Of a DNA stretch of 64,000 nt, positions 24,001 to 36,000 are shown piece by piece. This DNA comes from Lineus longissimus (lineage: Eukaryota; Nemertea; Pilidiophora; Heteronemertea; Lineidae), in the NCBI RefSeq assembly GCF_910592395.1, contig NC_088311.1:12028501-12092500 (forward strand), written 5' to 3'. Made by a program: the position numbers and the translations under genes. The stretch's first letter is position 1, and each line of letters starts with the position of its first letter. The notes beneath the pieces are model-generated. The model searched no databases. It worked only from the letters and a program-made list of their open reading frames with translations, and was not told where the DNA came from.

Positions 24001-27000
24001 ACAAAACTACGGGCCGTATCGTCTGTTTCACATCCATACTGGTGACTGACACCATGTACATGTATCGAACTTGACGTACGGGGTAAAGCATAATGGTCGC
24101 TCCCCCATTTCGCTCATTTCGTTTCGTTGCGCAAAGTCCAGTAAGCCTACAGGAATCGATTCGTATCAACAAAACTACGGGCCGTATCGTCTGTTTCATG
24201 TTATTTTGCATAACGCCCCCTGGTGCCAAACAAAGAATAATTTTGAAACGAAATTTGGTGTGAATTTGTAAACAAAGTTTTAAGTCCAGACCTCAAGCGG
24301 TTACGGGTACACACTACATTTATTGTCAAATTGCTAATGCATTAAAAAGTTGAATTGGTCAAGTTTAGCGCCGCATAGATTTTTCCCAGACGTGCCGATG
24401 AAAATCAATTTCCGGCAGATAATACAGCCCGGGGTTAGATCTTCAAACCATAGAAATTTTGTTGTCGGCTGACCGTGATAATTACCAGGTTTGGGGTCTG
24501 AAATTTTGGGGGTCATTTTCGACCATTTGTGACCGGTGAATCGACTTTTCAGCCAACGAGGGGTTAATTTGGCCATTGGGACCACAAAACTTAGGCTCCT
24601 AAACTGAAACGTCGTCATCGTTTTCTTCTAATCGAAAGGAAATTCATGATTTTGATTTTTAAAAACACGCATTCATAATGGAAAACACATCCATACTAGT
24701 GACTGACACCATGTATCGAACTTGACGTACCGGAGTAAAGCATAATGGTCGCTCCCCGTTTCGCTCATTTCGTTTCGTTGCGCAAAGTCCAGTAAGCCAT
24801 CTGAAAGTATGATATTGAAATAATGCCTTATTTGCAGTACTTGTGTAGATTAACCCTTTCTTTATCATGACGTTTTAAAGTTAAATCAAGTTAAATCAAG
24901 TTGATTCAATAAAATAATCCAAACTATTGAAATGAAATGGTCAACAGGATTAAAAGATGGTAGGTGATAAAGTATGGAATTAGTGAAACCTTGGAAACAC
25001 TGATAAACCTTGGAAACACTCCTTAAAATGCATAAAAACATGAAATAATGCCATTCGAACCTAACGTGGTTACGAATCAACATTTGGAGCTTATTCTTAC
25101 ATGATCAGATCGGAATTTTATGGTAATTTAGAAATCTGTCGCATATCCGATTCAATAGTCTATATTTTAGAACAACCCAGTTGTACCTCGCCTCCAGTGT
25201 ACAGTACTGATCTCCCAAATATGGGAAGACACGCCCACCACACACCCATAATGTGGACCAATAGCGCTACGCTTATAAATACGCCACCACCACGCGGGGC
25301 CTATTTGAACTACGGATCGGTCTGTTCATACAGGGTGATACAGAGAAAATTGACTACATCATGCAGTACCGATGCCCGTAAATGAAATGCAAGTCCCTCC
25401 AGGAATCTAGGTCCTGTCCTTTTTGCTATAGCATGGAGGTCTTTATAATCATAATACCTCCATGGTTATAGTGAATAGAAGAACGGCGGAGTTCCTTTGT
25501 TCCTCTCGGGGCTTTGCGCCTTCGGCGCTCACATTTTGCGACTTTGTACAGCGTACAGGTCATGAGGTGCATCATCAGCCATGCTGCCATGGCCATGGCC
25601 ATGTCTTGCTTTTCGATCAGACGAGTTGCTTGGGAAGTTGGGGGCCTTGTTTACGAGGTATAAAAGTGTCTTCGGCAGTGCACGGCCGAGGTGGAATGTG
25701 ACAAATGTTGGTGGTGTAGGTGGACAAATAAAGACGAAAGAGTTTAGTTTGAATTCGAGTTTTGTTAAGTAAAATCGCCAATAAAACGGTAACAACGAAA
25801 GAAGAATGGAAATAAGATCATCCTTCAAAACATATTGGTAGCAGAGCCTAGTTATATGAAGATTTAACGGAAAAGAGACATTATGAAATAGACTTTTGAA
25901 GTGTTTTAAAAATGATATCGAATCGATCTGACGAAAAGTAAAATGGCCGCCAGTCCACCCGCGGCCGAAGCACGTGGCTATGTGCAGGGGGAACATGTCA
26001 TGTTGTTTTTGGGAGAAAACGAGGAACCAGTGGTTGCCCACAAGGATTCCATTACCAGAATGGAGCGTGACATTTTAAGGACGCATCTGCGTCGCAGAAT
26101 GGCTGCGTTGAAGCTCCAGATAGAAACGGAGACTGAAAAACTTGATAGACACATTCGTGCTCGTGATCGTGAACCTAGTCCCAGTCTTACTCGTGAACCT
26201 CGTCCTAACATCATTCGTGAACATAGTCCGGAGATCCAGCAGACTAATGATAGCCCTCGTAGGCCTACCCCTATGCCAAGTCCAAGATCAAGACCTGTGC
26301 CTGCACCAAGGCGATCATTGGCAAGACGCAACAATGTCAATGATCAGCTGTCTCCTGTGTTGGAAACGCCAAGAATGCAGCTTCAATATGAGTACTGTTT
26401 GCCGCCTGTTAATCGTGCTGTGCCTTATAGTGATAATCGAGACCAGCTTGGAGGTGTTGGACTAAATGTGAATTCGTCGCAGTTTATCCCAGGGGCCACA
26501 AGCCATGAGAGGGAGGCAGCCAAGGAGTATGCAGTCACAGCAGGTTTCACTGAGGACCTTTGTAGTTCGATGGAGTGTTTAGTTAGTACGCTAAAAACCG
26601 CTTGTGACATCGCCATTCGTCCGACGAATGGAATAACTCATGACTCTCAGTCTGATCGTGACAAGAAATCAACGAGTGTTAGTAGTGAGAACTCAGAAGT
26701 GCAGCCGCTGATAAAGCTTATAGACGCTGTTCAGTTACCCAAAGTGGAACTGGTGACATTTAGCGGTGATCCGCTGAGATACTGGACATTCATTCGTAGT
26801 TTTGACAGTGCGGTTGGCAACAAGCCCAGCATAAGTGATGACACCAAGTTGATGCAGTTGTTACAGTACTGTAGGGGCAATGCAAGACAAGTGATTGAGT
26901 GTTGCACCATGATGGACTCGAGCCAGGGGTATGTCAGGGCGCGTGCAATCTTGAAGGAGCGATTTGGCAATGAATTTGTCATAACAAAGGCATGGTTGGA

Positions 27001-30000
27001 CAGAGTATCACTGGGGAAAGCTATACGTGCTGCTGACTCTGGCGGTCTTCAGGTGTTCGCAGATGACCTAAACAGTTGTCTGGAAGTCTTTGTTTCGATG
27101 AACAAGGTTTCAGAAATCGACACAATGAGATCGATACGCATCATGTCCGAACGGTTACTATTACACCTACAGAACAGATGGAGACGTAAAGCGGTGGAGA
27201 CTGCCCGTGTAACCGGAAATTATCCAAATATCGCAGAGTTTGTGAAGTTTGTGTCATTGGCAGCAACAGAAGCCAATGATCCGCTGTTCGGAACACCAGG
27301 ACATTACAATGATAGCACCGCCAAAGAGCATAGCAATGCTAAGGAGCATACCATAGGAAAACAGAGAAAACAAGCGGGCGAACGCTTGTCACGCAGAACG
27401 CTGATGATTCCAGAGGTGCATCACAACGGATATGTCAGATGTGCAAGAGTGAAGATCATGCAATCTGGCACTGCACAGCCTTTAAGGAAAAGAACATTCC
27501 AGATCGATGGCAGGTGGCAAAGGATCGTAAACTTTGCTTTCGGTGCCTGTCAAGTTTTCACCTCGGAGAAAATTGTCCAAGAAGCAGCAAATGCGGGATT
27601 GGAGGATGCACTGACAGTCATAACCGTCTGTTGCATAGGAGTGAGGGACGTCAGGAACGTGGAGCTCAGCAGAAGAAGAAAGCAGGCAATAGTAAGGAGA
27701 AGGATGCACAGAAGCAAGTTGAGAAAACTGATCATCCAGGCAGTTCACATTGTATAACCATGGCAACAGGACACCGACAATGACATGATCCATCTATGGA
27801 CACCCTCCTTATGTAGTGCCATACCAGTGAGCTCTCCCTTTTTTTGAGTCTCTACTTACAGTTTGTTCAATGGTTTGATAAACCACAACATTTGCAAAAC
27901 CGTACTGATTATGCGGCAAGGCTGTGAAGCCTCCATCAAGCATGTACTGATAGATATTTCTAATTCAATCATCTCTAAGAGGTAAGCCGGGGCATATCTT
28001 GCATAGTTTTGCCTATCATAAGCAAAGAACAATGGTATCATCCTTCTCAGAGAAGACAGATGTAGCGCCCATTCTCCCTCCCGTGTTGCCCGAAGAAACA
28101 TCCGCAGGTATTCCACCATGGTCTGGTATGTAATCCAGAAAGCAAAAGCAGGACTCTCGTTGCTTCTATCCGACTGGAAGTCTCTATGCATCTGCAGTAT
28201 GTCATCAAATTCTCTCGATGACAAAAGCTCATCATGTCTCAGTAGGAAATTCAGTCTGCAACCGAAAGGCGAAGTTCTGAACTTGGTTTGCTTTCTCTTG
28301 TGGAAGCATTTCAAAGAGAGCTTGTCAAAGCAGTCTCTGAAGGGCCTCGTACATCAGTTTATGGCTTCTGACACTCCTGTTGTACTGATTTCCAGTGACG
28401 ACTTCATTGATTGAACCCATTGATACTGTACCAGATTCAATCAGTATATCTTGCAGACCGGTATCCTTAAAGCGTTTGCCAAGGACAGCTAGAAATGATT
28501 TGGCTATGTGAAACTACCCAGTCTAATATCGAGGCGGTCCTGAAAGAGATCATCCTTCCACCTGATCTGTTGGGCCTGACTGTATATTGCCTGATCAAAG
28601 ACAAGGACAATAGTTTGTAGGTCCAACTTGTCACCAATTTCAAGGCTTGTCTTCGTTGTCGACAATTGTCAGATTAGTTGGACTGGCATCTGTTATCGGC
28701 AAGTACGAGATACTACTCACGTTGCAGAAGCCTGACCTATCTAGCTTGGTGTCGTATCCTGTCCAACCGGGCAATGTACCGCCTTCTCGTTGTTTCATGG
28801 CCTTGGCCAGCACAAACGCATTGTCTTTCTTGGTGGCTAATTCTTCAGGTGACAGGTCTGAGGAAATATCACTGCGTTCAGTGAGTCGACTTGGCTCTCT
28901 CAAGTCTTTTTTGCTTGAAAAGTATGGTGCAAGGTTCTTTGGTTCGAAGTCAACAGTCCTCTTTTGGCTCTGTTGGATGCTTACTTCACTGGTAGTTGGT
29001 ATAGGGGCGTCGTGGGGAGTTTGAATTGCAATCCAATTTGTGTTGTGTGTTGTGCCGGCTCCTGACAAAGTCTCTCTTACTCAGCATAACATGATGGGTA
29101 TGCCTTTGGATAATCCTTCTGGGATGCGCTGATTTATTTCCGCCTGACGTTCAGCTAGAGCAGTGTCATATTCCAGCAGTTTTGAAAGATTGATGGAATG
29201 ACCTAAACTATTCATTAGGCTAGCTATTTCTGAAGATCCTGAAATGTGGCACATTGTCATTGCCAGTGTCGGATGCTTGGGTGTGTCCCTGTGACCTCGT
29301 TGCAGAAAGATAGACAATATCTTCACAAATAAAAGAACTTTGCGCCTTGTATCATCTGGGACTTCGACATAGTCATCAAAGGAGATATCGTCTGAAACAT
29401 CAATCGTCCACGAAATGAAATTAAATAGAAGGCAAGGGACAAAGGCAATGAGAGCAGCGCAGCGTCATCCACATCTTTGGCAACTGGAGGCCAAGTGCCG
29501 ATTCTGTTAGGAACATCATCTAGAAAGTGACATAGGTACAGTGAAGCTTGGTATAGGTTCTGGTTTTCTCCCTGAAGTGTCACTGTATGGATGTATGCTG
29601 GATTGTGGTCAGGGACATGTTCGTTCTCTTCTGATCCAGACTCGTCATCAAGGCTTTCAGTACCAGAGATCATACTAGAAATGTTTTCATACTCATTCAG
29701 AACTTATCTCGCTTGTGGTTCTTTTGTTCAGCTTAAGAAATATTAACTGTGGATATTTACGCTAAAGTCGCCGCTTAAGCTGACAGGTTCTTATGCTCTC
29801 ATCACCAATCTCTGCTTGCAACATCCTGGTCAAGGTGTTCATTCTCATTATCTCTCCTGCCTTAATGACTCTCGGCTCCACTACTGTTCGACAGAACTTT
29901 TCAAATGCTTCTTTGTAGGGACAGTCTAGCATTAATGTTCTGGGGTTTGGTGGATTCAGGCACCTGGTATAATCTTTATTGCAGGACATGGTAATGCGCT

Positions 30001-33000
30001 ACCTTGGCAACAAGGTCATGGTTACGAATCTTAAGCAACATGTCTTCATGGTGTTTCAACTTGGCAACGTTTTTCAGTGAACTGTCCCCCTCTAAGGTTA
30101 CACACTGTGTCAGATGTTCCCTGCGTCTTTTCTTCGAGTGGGTTTCGACAAGATATTTCTCAACGCCATATATCAAGCATTCTTTGGTGAATAATATTTT
30201 ACCTCCCTCTGGACAGTTAGGCTCTCTCCTTGGCTGCTTATTTTTTAGGACTGAACGAAGTAATGGTTTCTCATTCCTTCTAGTGGGGGTCCTCACTCTC
30301 TCTTGCTGTGTTCCCTTCCTCAACAATCACCGGGACAGAAGGAATCCCAGCACTTCTTTTCTAAACACGCTTTTTTGCAGCTGTGATCTTCGTTACATCT
30401 GTGAACTTGGCATAACAGCTGTGGTAATTTCAAAAGCCTCTTACTGTCTGAAACAATTGACCCCAAACTACAGGCGCCAATATATATATTCTAGCACATG
30501 CTGAGTGGTATGGGGACTCCACAGGTATCTGAGGAAAAAAGTGCTAATCACAAGAAATAAAAAAAATCCACACCTCCTATATACCCCTTACACAAGGGAA
30601 TTTTAATTCCCTTGTGTAGAATTCCTACAAATGATGTACTATTGGGGGTCATAAGTTGCAGAATAAATATTTCCCGGGACATTCAAGTTGAGAAGTCTGG
30701 TTGTGGCCTTGGACTATGTTAAAACATAGTCTAGATCTTTGACAGGTCCATGTATGAACAAAAAAACGTGTGTGGGCTATGACAGTCTTCTGATTGTGTT
30801 TCCAGTGTTTCTGTGTCAAGTTTGTCTTCATCATCTGTTCAGAGTAATGTGTCAATTTCATCTTCTGATTGTGTTTCGAGTGATTATCTGCCTAGTTCGT
30901 CTTCCCGATTTTTTCCTGGTAGTGTGTCGATTTCGTCTTCTGATTGTGCTTCCAGTGTTCCTGTGTCAACTTTGTCATCACCATCTTGTTCAGAATAATA
31001 TGTCAGATTTACAACGATTTGGAACAAATACGCTGATAATCTGTAAATCAACAAAATCTAAAAGCCGATCGGCGCATCTCGAAAACCCCAAAAAATGGTC
31101 TCCACTCTTTGATCAAAATCACCCATTCATATAAAATATTTACTATTTTCCTTTTTACCACCTCACCACATGACTCTAAAGTATAACATAGCGCAATTTG
31201 ATTGAAAAACATTTTTTTAAACAAATGTCAAGCCACCAAAGTTAGAGGACCCCCATCAACATTTTCATCAGTAATTTCATCAGCAGTTTACATCTTCCCA
31301 CAATGACCAAACTTTTCCAGTTCACAAAAATTTATCCCTATGACTGTCAAACGAAAATTTACTAAAAACCCCTCGAAATAATCGTAGTAGTGGCATGTGA
31401 CAAACAGAAAACGACACTCGTGTGTCTCAAATTATACAATGAATAATGTCATTTAAAAGGCCTACGCCGTTCGTTAAAAAAAATGAATTTGTAATTGAAT
31501 TCAAAAATGTCCAATTGCGAAAATACACGCTAAAGATATAAATTCAACGACTGATATACAAATGCTATGAATACGAAGTTCAAACAAAGTTGTATTCATA
31601 ATAACTGCACTACAGCATTGTGCTTTTAGTGGATTTCGATTTAACTGGACCACAAGTAACTACGAACGGCGTACCCCTTTCATGCTTTTTGGCTGCTTCC
31701 ATATTTTGCTACAAACCAAGCTGTTTGGCTGCCAAACTACAACCGTTGAATTAAAAACGAGGCTTCATAGGCGTATTGAGCATTAACATGTACTAGCATT
31801 GTACCCGTAGCGCAGGCAGGTTCAAATGGGCTATACCTTGAATAGATTGAATTGCAATGAAAATCTAATGTCGACCTCCAAATGGCTCGAACCAATTGCA
31901 CTATCAGTCACTACTATAACTTTAAAATGCGTGCTCCTCCTACATGTAGCAAGGTCTCGGGCAAGGCACTTACTCGACAGGCAAGCTTGAAGTTCAGCAC
32001 CGTGAGCAGCTCCTTGATAAGGCCATGCCAAGTTCAGAGTGCCTCTTCAGATATATCAAGTATAGTATTGAAAGCTGTGGTGAGCACATAAACAGACCAT
32101 ACCTTCATTTGAAAATCCCTTCATAATCAAGGGCGAGCTCTTGCTGACATAGCACCCATAGACAATAGCCGACCAATTTGACCCCAGCTCCTTACTGCGG
32201 GAAAACCCAAGTCAAGCAACCAAAAGTACCAAAAATACACTTTTGTTTACATTTGATCTGGTCACATACGTTTGTTTACAATTTCTTTCCCGCGAAATCT
32301 CGAAGATCAGGTGACCTGCAATCGTGGATTGAAAATAAGCCAGCCAGCTGTTCAACAGGTAGTGTTAGTCACCCCACAGGGAGTGCAGGTAATTGATTAA
32401 TCCCCTGCATAACTAAAGCAATGGCTTGGCTTCTGTGAGTGGTAAGGAGAATTGACAGTGTCCGATTAAAAATCCCTCATTACTGCTCCGCTGAAGTAAA
32501 TTTCCGAAAATAAACATAACGTTGCATCAGGATAACATATCACCTGCAAACGTGCAAAATTTCGAGACGAAACACTACCCCAAAATGGCACTTTATCGAG
32601 CCGCCTTATAGTATTATGATATAGATACTCTGTAAAGTGTGGTTCATTCTAAATGCATGTGTTTAGAATAAGGGAACAATAGTTGAGAAGCCCTAAAGAT
32701 GACAAATATTATTTTTCAGGTAACTTGGCAGAATACTACCCTGCTGGGTTGCGGTTGGAACCGATGCAAAGGGCGATCACCGGTCATGTTCTGCCATTAT
32801 GGGCCAACGTGAGTTAAAAATCTTTACAGTTAATTATCGATATAATTGTATATTGCCGTAAAGGAATAAAGTTCCTTTATGATATTGCATGAAATACGCA
32901 CAGGTATATTAAGTGTACTTTGAGATGATATGATATAAGATGATAAGATATAAGATGATATGATATAAATCAACTCAAAATGCTCCTCGACAAAATAGCC

Positions 33001-36000
33001 TTATGCTGGCAGACTTGTTTTGACATGTTGTTTACAAAAAAAGATGTAAAATTTTTCTCCGTCTTTTGATAGAACTAGCAAATTATCCGTGAAGCGGGTA
33101 GGTTGCATTCGGGTTTTTTTAGTTTGATGCTCCTGCGCCCTTATTAAAGCGGTTAACGAACCCTTTTGCGAAACGTATAGTCACAGAAACAATGAAGACC
33201 AATCTATTCAGGAAATGGGAGAGGAGTGGTTTAATAGTTAACATAAATTACACATGCCACCACACCTAATATCATTGTCATAATGACATTGTCCACTCTT
33301 CACTGAACAGGTTAGTGGATGTCGTTTATAACCGTTTCACCTGCCAATAAGCACCTAAAGGCACTTCGCCCCTCCCCCTTCCTCTTAGTCTTCTCTGTTT
33401 TCCTGCAGCGGTAATATCTATCCATCTTATGGAAACTCACCAAGGCGGCCATATCTGGTGGCGGCAAAGGGAGCACAGTGCAAAAAGTGTCCCATGGGTT
33501 TTGAGTTGTGTATGAACAATGGACTTTGTGGTAAGTCAAATCTAACATTGTTGTTGCAGACGCTACAGTCGGAAATAGGTTGGGCCTGGGCTGGTTATTA
33601 CGGATCTCGAATCCTTGAAGAAACTAAAGCCGGTCAACAATGACACCGGGCTGTGTAACATCATTTTGTGATCAGTTGAGGTCAGACAAGGACATTTGAT
33701 CAGATCTATCTGAAAAACCTGAGAGCTTTGAAATATCGATAATTATTCACCTTCAACATGAAATCGCCAGCTCACACTCATGTGGACAAAATACAAATGA
33801 TATCAAGAATATTACAAACACAATGTTTTCGATATGAAGCTCTTACTATCTAGGCCTACACGCCAAGCCTCCTAATTTGCGCTCTTTTCTTCTCTTTTAT
33901 CTACTTTTTCCTATTTAGCCTTTTCAGAAGTAAATATCGACGTCATTCTGGGCCACTGTGCGAAAACTACTTGACCGACTTCAAACTTTAGTTTTTTCCT
34001 CAAATCTATCTTTTGGACGAAAGAGGATTTTTAGATTTCAGTAACAACGGTCATGATTGTGATGAAATCAAGTGTTTTGTATGTGTTTGTGTACCCGACG
34101 TAGTGTACTGATTTTTGACTCACCGTAGGGAGTCTATACAATACAGCTGTGTCCGTCGTACGTCGTACGTCATCGTCGTAGTCGTCTTCGACTTCGTCGT
34201 CTGTATCCTGTTTCAAAAGCAGTAGCACGTTTCTAAACCACTCATTATATGAACTTGAAACTTTGTACACATGACCCCACCACGACAGGCGACCTCTGAC
34301 ACTGAATTTCAGTCCGAGCTAATTCTTGACTTGGCGACCCGGAGGCCATAAGTGCAAAACTAAAAAGCGTGATATCTCTCTTATGTGTGGCTTGTTTTCG
34401 ATAAAAGTTTTATGGTATGTTCTCCTAGCAAGGATGCATCACACATATATCATATGGAGTTTTGATTCGACCTAATTTTCAAGGTCACAGAGGTCAAATG
34501 GAGTAAATTGGCCGTTTGAGTGTAACTATGGCACGTTTCTTAACCGCTCTAGCTATGAACTTGAAATTTTGTACACATGACTCCATACGCCATATAATCT
34601 CTGACAACGAATTTCGGTTCGATCTGATTCTCGACTTGGCCACCAGGGGGCCAAAACTGAAAAGGAAAAAAGTGCAATATCTCGTATTGTAGGGACTTGT
34701 TTCATTAATATTTTTATGGAAGGTACCCGAAGCAAGGATACATCACATGTCATACCGACTCGATTTAACCTATATACTATACATGTAACATGTTTCTTAA
34801 CCAGGATGGTTTCCTAACCACCAAATATACATACGGTGAGCACAATGGCCCCTGGCCTTTTCAAATACAGTTTTTGCTTTGTACTGCTCGTTTCTTGGCG
34901 AGTTATAATGAAATCTTCAGAATTTACCTATGATTCATTATAAAATGTGCATTGGAAAAAAGTGGCCCCTGTCTACACCCCTCGTCGAAGGGCTCCAAAG
35001 AAGAAGATTTTATTTTTGTTGAAATGGTTTCGTTCTCAAAATTTGATTAAAGGGGAGAAAACTTTGTAGAAGTTATCGGTGCTGTAGTTTTTGCACAGCA
35101 GCATAGAAGAACGTGGACATTTACTAATAAACGACGCAATACTTATCTTTTTTCGTCATGATTTCAGCTGCACCCTCAGCTTGTGCGAACTCCGCTTCAA
35201 AATGCAGTGAGTATCATGTCGAAAATACTATCATATATACAAGAGTTTAGGAGGCAAAGGTCTGAGTCGTGAGCTTAGATCAAAGATCGATTAGAGCAAA
35301 AGAAGAATTATTGGTTATCAATTACATCACGGACTCAAATTAATGCAGCGACCGAAAGTATCAAATGCTTCATGTCAAGCATAATTAAAGATGTTTTTCA
35401 TAATGGCAGATTACACCACTAGCTACCGCTCTAGAACAGCGTGGTGTGATTATAAAATTACGTGTGAAGTGTAATGCTGGCGACACCAAAATATTGATGG
35501 GTGAAAGAACTCTGATGAACATGATGACGAACCAACTTGGCACTTTTCCAGAGTTTCTGACTTTTCTCAAATTTTGTTGGTAGAAAAACACAATATTTCA
35601 TAGATTTTTACCTCAAGCATGTTGTGCGGGAATATGTTTCGCGCCACCGAATGTTCTCCAGTGTCTAGCCTGATACAATTAGGCCCCGCGTGGTGGCGCT
35701 GAGGCGGCCACTGCCGGGGCCTAATTCTAAACGATTTTATTTTTGTAATCCTTGACCAGAATTTTTGAATGGCAGAATCTTCGGCTAGGAATAAGTTTTA
35801 GTCTTTTAACAACGCAAAAAATTGATAACAGTTGGTATTTCATATGAGTTGTCTCTTTCAGTCATAAATTACAGTTTCAGTCATAAATTACACAAATTGG
35901 ATTGTTAGTGTGGACTAGCAGATTTAGTTCAATAAAATATTTCATGTTTGAAAATCGACGACCAACCTCTGTCATATACGTTGTCTCTACGTATAAGCTC

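Noticed and set aside
25529-26041. 170-residue minus-strand frame
   Set aside because: Overlaps the LTR and the start of the Pao-type gag on the other strand; no domain.
30813-30998. Ser-rich frame as a mucin-like exon
   Set aside because: It is a minisatellite translated in one frame, with no splice sites or start.
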